Numbered from the stretch's first letter, positions 25,328 to 34,936 are shown. The stretch: DNA of 64,000 bases from Vulcanimicrobiota bacterium (GCA_003161435.1 PMOS01000020.1:145439-209438); one strand, 5' to 3'. Notes: a model not told the origin generated them from the letters alone. Translations and numbers: made by a program.

Positions 25328-26092
25328 TCAGCCGGTGGTGACTCGCACGACGCACGACGGGTTCGTTCCGGTCGTGAAGTTCAGGTAGTGCTGCGGAAGA
25401 AGCTGGATCGAGATCGCGCCGTGGACGTCGACTTGGTAGGACCACAGGGTCTTGTCGCAGACGGCGGTCGTCGAGAGCTTGTAGTTCGCGGCCGGCGTGA
25501 AATGGACGATCAACCCGGCCGGATACGTGAACTCACAATAGTTGGAGCCAAACATCGCTCCCCAATACCCGCCCTCGGCGCCGCACTGCGACTGCCCCAA
25601 GAGCGAATCGAGGTCCAGGATGTTGCCGCTGCTGGTGGGGTCCGTTTGTACCTGTTGCTGAGGCGGAAGAGCGACACACGCCGAAGCGTTCGCGCTCGCG
25701 CAGAACGCTTTCATGTCGGGCGGCGCCGAAGCGTACTGCGATGCCGGCTCGACGACGGCAACACTGAGCGCGAGCGGCTGGCTGAGCGACCCGTTGAGCT
25801 TGACGCCGGGCTTGGTGAAGGCCGGCCGTCCGGTGCCGAGCGCGACCGGCGTGAGCGCGCGCAGCTTGGCGGAGACGCTTCTGCCGACGAGGGCGGCGTT
25901 CTCGCGATTCGCTTCGCGCGCTCGGTGCGCAGCGCGGAGCTGACCCAACGTCACCGTCCTCGTACCGATGCGCACGATGGTCGACGGCGGCGCCGCGACC
26001 AGCCGCTGTTCGAGGGTAAGCCGCTCGAGCGGTGCGACGGCGGCCGCTCCGAGTAGGGCGACGGAGAGAACCAGGGCGAAGCGACTCTTCAT
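25328..26092 (-). CDS. Secreted protein of unknown function
   Basis: 254 aa with a signal peptide (MKSRFALVLSVALLGAAAVAP). The central part has an Ala-rich segment (LRAAHRAREANRENAAL). The C-terminal half contains paired cysteines (CASANASACV, CGAEGGYW...YCEF, CDKTL, SCVV) suited to disulfides after export. I recognise no family. Monocistronic. Confidence 0.75.
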   Translation of the reverse strand: MKSRFALVLSVALLGAAAVAPLERLTLEQRLVAAPPSTIVRIGTRTVTLGQLRAAHRAREANRENAALVGRSVSAKLRALTPVALGTGRPAFTKPGVKLNGSLSQPLALSVAVVEPASQYASAPPDMKAFCASANASACVALPPQQQVQTDPTSSGNILDLDSLLGQSQCGAEGGYWGAMFGSNYCEFTYPAGLIVHFTPAANYKLSTTAVCDKTLWSYQVDVHGAISIQLLPQHYLNFTTGTNPSCVVRVTTG

Positions 26093-26168
26093 GCGCGAAC
26101 GATACTGCCGGCGCGCCCAGTCGTCAACGCACGTTCCAGCCGACCGACCCCACCTCGAGCCGCGCGGC

Positions 26169-27545
26169 TCAGCCCGCCGGTACGATCGCGGGGACGCGAT
26201 ACGTGCCGTCGAGCGCGGTGGCCCTCGGCCAATAGAGGCGTAGCGTCACCAGGAATTGGCCGGCAGGGGCGGGGAGCCAGTTCGCTTGGTCGGCGGTTGG
26301 TGCTTCGTGCTGGATCGCGACGTCGATCGAACCGTCGGGATTTCGTTTGAGCGTAGTGTCGCGCAGCGTGTAGCGGTTGATCGGGTTCGCGACGAGGAAG
26401 TGGTCGGAGCCGTAGAGCGTCAACGACCAGAACGCGTTCGCCGGCGGGAGGTTCGCCGCGTCGAAGTGGATCGTGTAGCGGCGCAGTCCTGAGAGCGGCG
26501 CGCCGTTGCCGTCGACGGATGTCTCCGGGTACACCGCGTCTTCGGGCAGATTCGCCGCAAGCAGCGTGTTCGCGATGAACGCGCGATATGCGTACGCGGT
26601 ACCGAAGCGGCCGGTGTCCTTCGTCCACCGCCAACCGTTGACGTGCGGCACCGAGGGTGCGTCGTAGCCTTCGATCTGCGAGAGCGCGTCGTGCACGCCC
26701 AGTTCGACTTCCGCGCGACCGTCGCCGTTGAGCGCGCTTGGGTCGAACCGTTTCCCGGCGACGACGCCGATGCTTGCCAGGCGCGCGACGATCGGCGTGT
26801 CCGCGGGACGCGGCGGATCTTTGATCATTGCCGCCGCGAGCACGCTGAAGAACGTCTGGGCGTTCATCGCCGCGACGCGCGCGGGCGGCGTAGGCCCGGT
26901 GTCGACGTCCGGATCGACGAGAATGCCCGGCGGAGGCTGGTACGAGGCGTCGCCGAACCGGCTGAGCGGTACGACGCGGTACTGCTGCTGGATCGCCGTG
27001 ATGACCCCGGCGCCATCGGCGGGACGCGCGCGCGTTCGCGCCAACACCCACACGTCGTTGGTCGACGAGCGGACGAGCGTCACGCCGGCCGGTACCGTCC
27101 CCTTCCAGCCCGGACCGGCGACCGCGTAGTCTCTGGGCGCGGAGCCGGGCACGCGTGGGCTGGGATCGGCGATCACGTCGGTCCATGCGTCCATGACCTC
27201 GGCGACGAAGTATCGTCCACCGGCATCGGGGACGTGCAGCACGAGCGGCTCGGCCGTGACGTCGAGCCAGGCTGAAGAGTACCGTGTGTCGCCGTTGGGC
27301 GCGACGACGATCCGAAACGGCGGCGTCGGACCCGACAGCATGTGAACGAACTGCCCGTTGGCTCGGGCGATCGTCGTGATCCGGCGCGTGACTTCCATCA
27401 GCACCAGTGGATAGCCGAAGATGAAACCGTCACGCGCGATCGCCCGCACGTCGTCGCCGGTCGCCGCGCCCGCCACGCAAGGCGCAAGCGATAGAGCGAT
27501 GACTGCGGTCAACACGAGGCTCGTGAGCCGGCGCGCCAGTGACAT
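26169..27545 (-). CDS. DUF1254/DUF1214 domain secreted protein
   Basis: 458 aa, ATG with GAGGAG upstream, signal peptide ending PCVAGA. N-terminal DUF1254: DGFIFGYPLVLMEVTRR, PNGDTRYSSAWLDV; C-terminal DUF1214: FWSLTLYGSDHFLVANPINRYTL with PDGSIDVAIQHE and the closing NWLPAPAGQFLVTLRLYWP. This widespread two-domain protein has no assigned reaction. Periplasmic by its signal. Confidence 0.92.
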   Translation of the reverse strand: MSLARRLTSLVLTAVIALSLAPCVAGAATGDDVRAIARDGFIFGYPLVLMEVTRRITTIARANGQFVHMLSGPTPPFRIVVAPNGDTRYSSAWLDVTAEPLVLHVPDAGGRYFVAEVMDAWTDVIADPSPRVPGSAPRDYAVAGPGWKGTVPAGVTLVRSSTNDVWVLARTRARPADGAGVITAIQQQYRVVPLSRFGDASYQPPPGILVDPDVDTGPTPPARVAAMNAQTFFSVLAAAMIKDPPRPADTPIVARLASIGVVAGKRFDPSALNGDGRAEVELGVHDALSQIEGYDAPSVPHVNGWRWTKDTGRFGTAYAYRAFIANTLLAANLPEDAVYPETSVDGNGAPLSGLRRYTIHFDAANLPPANAFWSLTLYGSDHFLVANPINRYTLRDTTLKRNPDGSIDVAIQHEAPTADQANWLPAPAGQFLVTLRLYWPRATALDGTYRVPAIVPAG

Positions 27546-27683
27546 GGTGTGCTCCTCACCGAGGGACGCCGGACCCGAGCGCCGGGCCCGGACCCCGGCT
27601 ACGCTCGCTTATCGCCGCGGCGTGCGGCGCCCTGGTCCCCGTCTGTGCTAGGATGAGCCAACGCGGCGAGCGCAGGAGGGGCG

Positions 27684-28856
27684 ATGATCGCATCGAGTCC
27701 GGCCGGGATTCCCCGCACGATCTTCGATCCCGAGCACGCGATCCTGCGCGATGCGATGCGCCGCTTCTGCGAGCGCGAGATCGCGCCGTTCCACAACGCG
27801 TGGGAAACCGAGGGCGTCGTTCCGCGCGCGATCTGGCGGCGTGCCGGCGAGCTCGGCTTCCTTTGCATGGCGCTGCCGGCGGAGTACGGCGGCGCCGACG
27901 CCGACTTTCGCGCGTCGGTCGTCTTCACCGAGGAGCTGGCGCGCATCGGCGCCACCGGACCCGGCTTCGCGCTGCAATCCGACATCGTTGCGCCCTACAT
28001 CTTGCACTACGGCAGTCCCGAGCAGAAACGGCGCTGGTTGCCGCGCTTGGCGTCGGGGGAGATCGTCAGCGCGATCGCGATGAGCGAACCCGGCGCGGGC
28101 AGCGACCTCGCCGCGGTCGCGACGCGCGCGGAACGCATCGACGGCGGCTACGCGATCAGCGGTTCGAAGACGTTCATCACCAACGGCGTTCTGGCCGATC
28201 TCGTCATCGTCGTCGCGAAGACCGATCCCAGCGCGGGAAGCCGCGGCGTCACGTTGTTCTTGGTCGAGCGCGGTATGCCCGGATTCGGGAGCGGGCGCCC
28301 GCTCGAGAAGATCGGCCTGCGGGCGCAGGACACCGCCGAGCTCGCGTTCGATCGCGTGCGTGTCGGTGACGACGCCGTGCTGGGCGAGCTCGACGGCGGA
28401 TTCAAGCTGCTGATGAGCGAGCTGGCGCAGGAACGGCTCTCGATCGCGGTCACCGCGGTGGCGGTCGCCGAGACGGCGCTCGCGCAGACGATCGCGTATT
28501 GCGGCGAGCGCGAGGCCTTCGGCAAGCGCATCCTCGACTTTCAGAACACGCGCTTCTCGCTGGCCACGCTCAAGACGAAAATATCGCTGGCGCGGGTGTT
28601 CGTCGATCGCTGCATCGAGCTGCACTGCCGTGGTGAGCTCGACGCGACGACGGCGGCGATGGCGAAGCTCGAGGCGACGGAGCTTCAATTCCGCGTGCTC
28701 GACGATTGCCTGCAGCTGCACGGCGGTTACGGCTACATGCTGGACTATCCGATCGCGCGCGCGTGGGCCGACGGGCGCGTGCAGCGCATCTACGGCGGCT
28801 CGAACGAGATCATGCGCGAGATCATCGGCCGGTCGCTCGAAGGGAGACGCGAATGA
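27684..28856 (+). CDS. Acyl-CoA dehydrogenase
   Basis: 390 aa with AGGAGGGG ahead of the ATG. FAD-dependent dehydrogenase: GEIVSAIAMSEPGAGSDLAA, ITNGVLADLVIVVAKTD and LHGGYGYMLDYPIAR...RIYGGSNEIMREIIGR. The loop YGYMLDYP sits where the catalytic base often lies in this family (Glu in mitochondrial enzymes), so chain-length or substrate class is uncertain. Coupled with the acyl-CoA ligase by ATGA, giving activation then alpha-beta oxidation of a carboxylic acid. Confidence 0.94.
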   Translation: MIASSPAGIPRTIFDPEHAILRDAMRRFCEREIAPFHNAWETEGVVPRAIWRRAGELGFLCMALPAEYGGADADFRASVVFTEELARIGATGPGFALQSDIVAPYILHYGSPEQKRRWLPRLASGEIVSAIAMSEPGAGSDLAAVATRAERIDGGYAISGSKTFITNGVLADLVIVVAKTDPSAGSRGVTLFLVERGMPGFGSGRPLEKIGLRAQDTAELAFDRVRVGDDAVLGELDGGFKLLMSELAQERLSIAVTAVAVAETALAQTIAYCGEREAFGKRILDFQNTRFSLATLKTKISLARVFVDRCIELHCRGELDATTAAMAKLEATELQFRVLDDCLQLHGGYGYMLDYPIARAWADGRVQRIYGGSNEIMREIIGRSLEGRRE

Positions 28857-30502
28857 CCGCAACGGCCGTCGCTCCGGCGCTCGCCGGGCTGATGATGGAT
28901 CGCTCGCTGCAGATCTCACGGCTGATCGACCACGCCGCGCTGTGGCACGGCGATATCGAGATCGTCACCCAGCGCACGGGTGCGCCCGACGAGCGGTCGA
29001 CCTACCGCGAAGTGCGCGCGCGCAGCGCGCAGCTGGCGCACGCGCTGGCGGAGCGACTGCACGTCGCGGCCGGCGAGCGCGTCGCGACGTTCGCTTGGAA
29101 CACGCAGCGCCACCTGGAGCTCTACTACGGCGTGTCGGGGAGCGGTGCCGTGCTGCACACGGTCAACCCGCGCCTGTTCGCGCCGCAGATCGTGTACATC
29201 ATCAACCACGCGCGCGACCGCTTCGTGTTCCTCGATGCCGACCTCGTGCCGGTCCTCGAACCGCTGGCGGCGCAGCTGCCGGCCGTCGAAGGCTACGTCG
29301 TACTGTGTGGCGAGGCGGAGATGCCCGCGACCTCGTTGCCCAACGCCGTCGCGTACGAGTCGCTGATCGCCGGACTCCCCGGCGAGATCGAGTGGCCCGA
29401 GCTCGACGAACGCACCGCGTCGTCGCTCTGCTATACGTCGGGTACGACCGGCAATCCCAAAGGCGTCTTGTACTCGCACCGTTCGACCATACTGCACACC
29501 TTCGCGCAGGCGGCTTCGTGGCAGGCCGGTCCCGGATCGCAAGCCGCGATCCTGCCGGTCGTCCCGCTGTTCCACGCCAACGCATGGGGCTTACCGTATC
29601 TGGCGCCGATGCAGGGCTCGAAGCTCGTCTTCGCCGACCCGCATCTCGATCCGGCCGAGCTCTACGGTGCGCTCGAACGCGAGCAGGTGACGCTCACCTG
29701 CGGCGTACCGACGATCTGGCTGCGCCTGCTCGACTATCTCGAGCGCAACGACCTGCGTTTTTCGAGCCTCAAGCTGCTGGGCGTCGGCGGATCGGCGCCG
29801 CCACGCGCGTTGATCGAAGCGTTCGAGGTGAAGTACGGCGTCACCGTGCTCAACGCGTGGGGGATGACCGAGACGAGCCCGGCGTGCACGTACGGAACGC
29901 CCAGGCCGGCACACGACGTGCTCCCGCAACGCATCGACTATAAGACGCGCGCGGGCCGCGCGCTGTTCGGCGTCGAGATTCGAATCGTCGACGACGACGG
30001 CGCGTCGCTGCCGTTCGATGGTGTCGCGCAGGGCGAGATCCATGTGCGCGGCCCGTGGATCGCTGCGGGTTATTTCGAGGACGACGAGGCGACCGCGCGC
30101 GGCGTGACGGCCGACGGCTGGTTGCGCACCGGCGACATCGCGTCGATCGACACGCACGGATACGTGCAGATCCGCGACCGGTCGAAGGACGTGATCAAGT
30201 CGGGCGGCGAGTGGATCAGCTCGATCGAGCTCGAGAACGTTGCCGTCGCGCATCCCGCCGTCGCCGAAGCGGCCGCGATCGGCATCCCGCACCCCACCTG
30301 GTCGGAACGCCCCGTGCTGTACGTCGTCGCGGCGCAGGGCCACGAGCTCGACGCGGCGAGCGTCATCGCGTTCCTCGACGGGAAGGTCGCGAAGTGGTGG
30401 ATCCCCGACGAGGTGATCGTCGTCGCGGAGCTCCCGCACACGGCAACCGGGAAGATCTCGAAGCGAACGCTGCGCGAGCGCTACGCGCCGGCGGCGACGT
30501 AG
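28853..30502 (+). CDS. Medium/long-chain fatty-acid-CoA ligase
   Basis: 549 aa from ATG at 28853 overlapping the dehydrogenase stop; the ORF-track start at 28706 is rejected. AMP-forming adenylase with P-loop YTSGTTGNPKGV, NAWGMTETSP, DGWLRTGDIASID and the C-terminal catalytic Lys in TATGKISKRTLRE. Close in style to the AlkK-like group. Makes acyl-CoA from a fatty or related acid for the adjacent dehydrogenase. Confidence 0.94.
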   Translation: MTATAVAPALAGLMMDRSLQISRLIDHAALWHGDIEIVTQRTGAPDERSTYREVRARSAQLAHALAERLHVAAGERVATFAWNTQRHLELYYGVSGSGAVLHTVNPRLFAPQIVYIINHARDRFVFLDADLVPVLEPLAAQLPAVEGYVVLCGEAEMPATSLPNAVAYESLIAGLPGEIEWPELDERTASSLCYTSGTTGNPKGVLYSHRSTILHTFAQAASWQAGPGSQAAILPVVPLFHANAWGLPYLAPMQGSKLVFADPHLDPAELYGALEREQVTLTCGVPTIWLRLLDYLERNDLRFSSLKLLGVGGSAPPRALIEAFEVKYGVTVLNAWGMTETSPACTYGTPRPAHDVLPQRIDYKTRAGRALFGVEIRIVDDDGASLPFDGVAQGEIHVRGPWIAAGYFEDDEATARGVTADGWLRTGDIASIDTHGYVQIRDRSKDVIKSGGEWISSIELENVAVAHPAVAEAAAIGIPHPTWSERPVLYVVAAQGHELDAASVIAFLDGKVAKWWIPDEVIVVAELPHTATGKISKRTLRERYAPAAT

Positions 30503-30517
30503 CGGAGCGGCCCGGTC

Positions 30518-30967
30518 GTGCGCGTCGCGATGGTTTTTGTCGGACTGGCCGCGGTGTGGGGCTTCGCCGCGGCGGTCGCCGGCGACGGAGCGGACTGGAG
30601 CCCGCTGGTCGCGCCGGTAAGCTCCGTCATCGTCATCGCCGTGTTCGGTTGGCTGAGGCGCGGACGCGACGTGGTCGACGTCTTCGCGCAGGGGATCGGC
30701 GTGTCGTACGCGGCGTTCCTCGGTCTCGCGCTCGCGCGCGTCACGCAGCCGAACATGATCGCCGCCGACTGGTGGCTCGAGCCGCTCAACGCACGCTGGC
30801 CGGTGGTCCTCCTCGCCGGCATCGCGTATGCCCTGATCCTCACCGTGTTCGTCGCCATCCCGATCGCGCTGATCCCCGTACGCCCGCACCTCGACATCGA
30901 ACGCAACGCCCGCTTCTTGGCGTTCATCACCGACCTAGCCCACCGCAACGACGCCAAGCAATCCTGA
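30518..30967 (+). CDS. Small multi-pass membrane protein
   Basis: 149 aa from GTG at 30518 (ATG at 30530 possible), 15 bases after the CoA ligase. Four hydrophobic segments: VAMVFVGLAAVWGFAAAVAG, APVSSVIVIAVFGWL, GVSYAAFLGLALA, VVLLAGIAYALILTVFVAIPIALI. The tail is hydrophilic (NARFLAFITDLAHRNDAKQS). No family recognised; probably cotranscribed with the two upstream genes. Confidence 0.65.
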   Translation: MRVAMVFVGLAAVWGFAAAVAGDGADWSPLVAPVSSVIVIAVFGWLRRGRDVVDVFAQGIGVSYAAFLGLALARVTQPNMIAADWWLEPLNARWPVVLLAGIAYALILTVFVAIPIALIPVRPHLDIERNARFLAFITDLAHRNDAKQS

Positions 30968-30995
30968 CATTGGACTGCTGCGACGCCGGCTCGCG

Positions 30996-31766
30996 TTACG
31001 CGGCGATTGGGCGGCAGGAGGTACAGGGGGCTAGACCATGGGCGTGCGCTTCTTCGAGGGTGCGCAGGCCGAAGTACCCGGGAACCACGCCGAGGCGGGT
31101 GGCGATGTCGCCGCAGGTCGGCAGGCAGAAGTACCCGTCATCGGTGGCGACGTAGCGAAAGCCGCGATCGACGATCTTCTCGACGGCGCCGAGATCGAGC
31201 CCTTCGCTCTCGAGCAGCGCGCGTTTGGCGTCGCTGCCGAAGACGTACCCGCCGACCGAGCAATCCGTGCGGATGACGCGGTGGCACGGGATCAGCAGCG
31301 GAACAGGATTCCGGCCGAGCGCGTTTCCGACGGCGCGGGTCGCGTCGGGGGCGCCGATCTCGCGCGCGAGCCAGCGGTATGGGCGTGCATTGCCGCGCCG
31401 GATCTCGGCCGCCTCGTGCAGCACGCGCTGCTCGAACGGCGAGCAGTCGCGCAGGTCGATCGGCACCGTCACGCGCCCGCCCTGCAGCTTGGCGCGTGCG
31501 GCCGCCGAGACGGAATCGTCCTCGACCGCGGGCACGACGCGGCGCCCGAAGCGCTCCGTGTACCACGCTTCGAAGGTCTGTTCGTCGCCGGCCAGCCGCA
31601 CCGCGGCGACGCCGGGCGTGCTCCACGCAACGTAGACATCGCCGATCGCGCTCGGGCAGATCGTGTAGCGGTCGAGGCCGATCTCGGCGAACACCTTGGC
31701 GGTGAAGTTCGGTGACACCGAACGCAGCGTCGCGTCGCGGTAGTCGTGCACATTCGATTCAGTCAT
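30996..31766 (-). CDS. O6-alkylguanine-DNA methyltransferase with C-terminal Ada-type Cys4 module
   Basis: 256 aa. The middle is a suicide DNA-alkyl transferase: EQRVLHEAAEIRRGNARPYR, GRNPVPLLIPCHRVI with acceptor Cys, and GGYVFGSDAKRALLESEG. The C-terminus (about 210-256) resembles the Ada metal-binding domain with C-x3-C and C-x2-C: YFCLPTCG...APCTSC; in Ada the first of these cysteines accepts methyl from phosphotriesters. No AraC domain. The first about 45 residues (SVSPNFTAKVFAEIGLDRY) resemble an anti-sigma-like head seen in MGMTs encoded beside ECF sigma factors. Start overlaps the sigma gene by eight bases. Confidence 0.88.
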   Translation of the reverse strand: MTESNVHDYRDATLRSVSPNFTAKVFAEIGLDRYTICPSAIGDVYVAWSTPGVAAVRLAGDEQTFEAWYTERFGRRVVPAVEDDSVSAAARAKLQGGRVTVPIDLRDCSPFEQRVLHEAAEIRRGNARPYRWLAREIGAPDATRAVGNALGRNPVPLLIPCHRVIRTDCSVGGYVFGSDAKRALLESEGLDLGAVEKIVDRGFRYVATDDGYFCLPTCGDIATRLGVVPGYFGLRTLEEAHAHGLAPCTSCRPIAA

Positions 31767-32352
31767 CGTTCATCTCCAACTGCGCGCGCACGGCGAGCAG
31801 GCCGCGGTGAGCGGACGCCTTTACGGTTCCGACCGGCTGGCCGAGGGTTTCGGCGATCTCATCGTACGAGAGATCGTCGACGTATCGCATGACGAACGCC
31901 GCGCGCAGCGCCGGTGAGAGCTGCGCGACCGCGTCTCCGACCGACTGCCAGGCCTCGGCACGCAGCACCTCACCTTCGGGGCCGGGCTGACGGTCCGTCA
32001 ACCCGACCCGCGACGTGCCGTCGTCGTACTCCAGCGAGTCGCTCGGCGGGGGCGCATCGCGGACCGCGTTGCGCGTGAGGTTATGCGCGATCGCGAGCAG
32101 CCACGACCGCAAGCGGAGTTCGGCGCGGCGTTCGGGGGGATAGCCGTGCAGCGCACGATGCGCGCGCACGAACACCTCTTGCGTGACATCCTCGGCGCGC
32201 GCGTCGTCGCGCAGCATTCGCGCGACGAAGGTCACGACCGGTTGCCGAAATGCGATGACGACGTCCTCGAAGGCGCGGTCGACGTCGCGGGCGAGCGCCT
32301 CGGCCAACATCGTGTTCGTGTCGGGCTCGGCGACCGCGCAGGCGACCGCCAC
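31759..32352 (-). CDS. ECF-type RNA polymerase sigma factor
   Basis: 197 aa from GTG at 32352, one base after the stop of the 50-aa ORF; the ORF-track start at 32412 would lie inside that ORF, and ATG at 32310 is another option. Sigma2: FVARMLRDDARAEDVTQEVFVRAHRAL, then LRSWLLAIAHNLTRNAVRD; sigma4: LSPALRAAFVMRYVDDLSYDEIAETLGQPVGTVKASAHRGL. Middle gene of a three-gene operon; the downstream MGMT-Ada protein is the probable partner regulator. Confidence 0.93.
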   Translation of the reverse strand: MAVACAVAEPDTNTMLAEALARDVDRAFEDVVIAFRQPVVTFVARMLRDDARAEDVTQEVFVRAHRALHGYPPERRAELRLRSWLLAIAHNLTRNAVRDAPPPSDSLEYDDGTSRVGLTDRQPGPEGEVLRAEAWQSVGDAVAQLSPALRAAFVMRYVDDLSYDEIAETLGQPVGTVKASAHRGLLAVRAQLEMNDD

Positions 32353-32353
32353 C

Positions 32354-32506
32354 TCACCACCAGCCGCCGTTGATCCGCCGTTCGCGCAGGAGGCGCCGCT
32401 CGGTTTCGTCATTCCAGACGAGGATCTCGCGAGGGCGCTCGGGCTGGGCCAGCGCGATCGCGGCGAGCCCGACGATGACGATCGTCGTCATCACGATGAT
32501 AAGCAT
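32354..32506 (-). CDS. 50-aa single-pass membrane protein ahead of the sigma factor
   Basis: Too short for the ORF track. ATG at 32506 follows GGAGGAAACC, an excellent ribosome site. The product begins MLIIVMTTIVIVGLAAIALA, one membrane helix, then a charged cytoplasmic-type tail (PERPREILVWNDETERRLLR) ending NGGWW. Its stop is one base before the sigma GTG, implying coupled translation. Could tether or signal to the sigma/MGMT pair; function inferred only from position. Confidence 0.72.
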   Translation of the reverse strand: MLIIVMTTIVIVGLAAIALAQPERPREILVWNDETERRLLRERRINGGWW

Positions 32507-32572
32507 GGTTTCCTCCGACATTCCAGGTGCCGGAAGAACACGGGCGCCGCCGTTCGCGTTGCATTCGAGCGC

Positions 32573-34936
32573 TCACAGCCGGAGCAGCTCGACCCGCCGG
32601 TTGAGGGCCTTGCCGGCAGGGCTCGTATTCGGGGCGACCGGCCGGGTGAGCCCGTAGCCCTTGGCGACCAGCCGCGAGCGCGCGATCTTGTAGCGGGTGA
32701 CGAGGTCGTCGACCACCGCTTGCGCGCGACGCTGCGAGAGGCCCAGGTTGTAGGCGGCGCCGCCGTCCGAGTCGGTGTGTCCCTCGACTTGGAACCGCAG
32801 GCCCGGAGTCTCGCGCATGGTCTGCGCGATGTCGGCGATCACCGGCTCCGAGCGCGGCTGAATGTGCGCGCTGTCGACGTCGAAGTGGATGCCGTAGATG
32901 CGGATGCGCTTTTCCGTCTTGAACTGCTTCTTGATTGCCGCCGGTGCGGCCGTTCCGGTCAGCGAAACCGTGGCTTGCGCCGTCTTGCCGCTGCCGTTGT
33001 CGGCGGTAACCGTCACCGTGTACACGCCCGGCTTCTGCGAGGCGGGCACGTTGACAGAAACCGCGAGCGGCTGTCTCCCGCCGGCAATGTCGAACGCGGC
33101 AGGCGAAACCGTCGTCGGGATGCTGCCGGCCGCCTTGATCGTGACGTGGCCGCTCCAGCCCTGGTTCGCCAGCACGCTCATTTGAACGCCGACTTTTTGC
33201 GCCTTGCCGGCGGAGAACGCCGCTTCTTGGCTCGGCTCGAGGATGAACGGATCGGAGACCAGCTGCGAGCACGACAACTCGGCCGGAACGGGCAAGGCCA
33301 GCTCGAGCTGACGGATTCGTTGTAGCGGTGGCTGCCCGTTGTCGGACAGGTTGAAGCCGTCGTAGATCAGCAACCCTTTGGCGTCGACGGCGTAGCTTTG
33401 CACGAACCCGTTGAGGTTCGTCGTCTTCGCCACGAAGAAGTGGCCGCACCAGTGCGGATCGGTCGTGGTGATCGGGTCGGCGTTGGCCAGCGCGTTGTTG
33501 GCGTTTGCCACGTACGACAGGACGTCGACGAAGTGCGCCGCGTCGTTACGATCGTTGCTGCCCAGTGCGTCGCTCTCGACTTGGATCAAGCTCGCGTTCG
33601 TGGACTCCGGCCCGGCGCCCGGTGCGACGAACGGATAGGGAACCCAGGTGAAATCGGCCTTCTCGTTGCACCCGCCGGATCCGATCAGCAGCTTGTGCCC
33701 GGCCGCGACCCATCCGTTCAGCAACGCGATTTGCTCTCGCCCCAGCAGTTGGGGCATGTTGCAAGCGCCGCGCGTGATGACGGCTTCCTGGCCGGCGAGG
33801 GCATCAGCGTCGAGCATCCCGGCGCCGATGGCCGAGAACGCGAAGCCCGCCAGCGGCTGGGTGCTGTCGGCCGGATACCACTGCTCCTCCGGATCTTGAT
33901 CGAGGACGAGCACGTGGTGCAGACCGGTCCCGCTCACGCGCGGAACGCAGTATTTCGGCCTGTCGCTGGTGCGCATGAAGACGATCGGGCTGCCGCCGGA
34001 GGTGGCTCCGGCGATGATCGTGCCTTCGTCGTTGATCGAGGTGCGTACGGTATCGGGATTCGCGTCTTTGTTCCCCGGGTTGACCGCGTTCCAGTTCCGT
34101 CCTTGGAACTGACCGATGAACGTGGCGCGGAGTCCGTCGTTCGTGCACTCCGTCGCCGTGAGTCCCGAGCCTACCGCGACGAATCGCACGCGCGCGTCGT
34201 TTTGGTTCGTCCCCGACATCTGGAAGCCGCCGTTCTTCTCGGGCCGAGCCTCCTCGATGTACGTGCCGACCGGATTGACCGGTGTCGGCGGTGGACCGAC
34301 CGCGCCCGCAGCGCCGACCGCGCGGTACAGCGCGCCGTTCGAGGTCACGCGAACCCAGCGCGCTTTGACGTTGGCGGAGAGCGCCTTGTTGGTGGAGGTC
34401 TTGTCGGCGGTCATCGTTCCGACGTCCGTGAAGCCGGCGTCGGCGCCGGTCGTCGAAACCGCAACGGTGACGCTGGGCGCCGGGCCGGTGTCGGGCACGC
34501 CGGGCATTGTCGCGGTGAAGCCGGTGATCGTGGCGACGCCGGGCAACTCGAAGACGAACGTGTAGGGCGGCTTCGCGGTGGCGGGGAGCTCGTCCGAAGG
34601 GTTGACCGCGTAGTTGCCGAGGTTGCCGTCGTTCTCGTCGTCGATCGTCGCCGGCGAGTAGCTGCGCAGGATCGTGCCGTTGGCGATGTCGAGCAGATTC
34701 GGATTGGGCGTCGGCGTCGGCGTCGAAACCGGGGTCGGTCCGCTCGGCGGCGTGATGGTGGCCACCGCAACCGCCGTGGGGACGGTCGTCGGAACGCCGG
34801 TCGCCGCGGCCTCCGGACCGGTCGTTACGGCCACGGCCGGCGAGGGGCTCGCACTCGTATCGCTCTGCTGGTGACCGGTGCATCCGGCGAAAATGAGCGC
34901 GAGCGCAAAGGCCGAGGCAATGGTCGAATGGCGCAA
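32573..34936 (-). CDS. OmpA-domain lipoprotein with large exported N-terminal region
   Basis: 787 aa, TTG start after AAGGAG. Lipobox LIFAGC, then a Ser/Thr/Pro-rich linker (SPSPAVAVTT to PVSTPTPTPNPN), a long beta-rich region of unknown fold, a beta-sandwich (about 560-650, VSVNVPASQKPGVYTVTVTA) and a C-terminal OmpA-type peptidoglycan-binding domain (FDVDSAHIQPRSEPVIADIA, FQVEGHTDSDGGAAYN, LSQRRAQAVVDDL). Anchored in a membrane by lipid and in the wall by OmpA. Divergent from the RsbW-like gene. Confidence 0.9.
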   Translation of the reverse strand: MRHSTIASAFALALIFAGCTGHQQSDTSASPSPAVAVTTGPEAAATGVPTTVPTAVAVATITPPSGPTPVSTPTPTPNPNLLDIANGTILRSYSPATIDDENDGNLGNYAVNPSDELPATAKPPYTFVFELPGVATITGFTATMPGVPDTGPAPSVTVAVSTTGADAGFTDVGTMTADKTSTNKALSANVKARWVRVTSNGALYRAVGAAGAVGPPPTPVNPVGTYIEEARPEKNGGFQMSGTNQNDARVRFVAVGSGLTATECTNDGLRATFIGQFQGRNWNAVNPGNKDANPDTVRTSINDEGTIIAGATSGGSPIVFMRTSDRPKYCVPRVSGTGLHHVLVLDQDPEEQWYPADSTQPLAGFAFSAIGAGMLDADALAGQEAVITRGACNMPQLLGREQIALLNGWVAAGHKLLIGSGGCNEKADFTWVPYPFVAPGAGPESTNASLIQVESDALGSNDRNDAAHFVDVLSYVANANNALANADPITTTDPHWCGHFFVAKTTNLNGFVQSYAVDAKGLLIYDGFNLSDNGQPPLQRIRQLELALPVPAELSCSQLVSDPFILEPSQEAAFSAGKAQKVGVQMSVLANQGWSGHVTIKAAGSIPTTVSPAAFDIAGGRQPLAVSVNVPASQKPGVYTVTVTADNGSGKTAQATVSLTGTAAPAAIKKQFKTEKRIRIYGIHFDVDSAHIQPRSEPVIADIAQTMRETPGLRFQVEGHTDSDGGAAYNLGLSQRRAQAVVDDLVTRYKIARSRLVAKGYGLTRPVAPNTSPAGKALNRRVELLRL

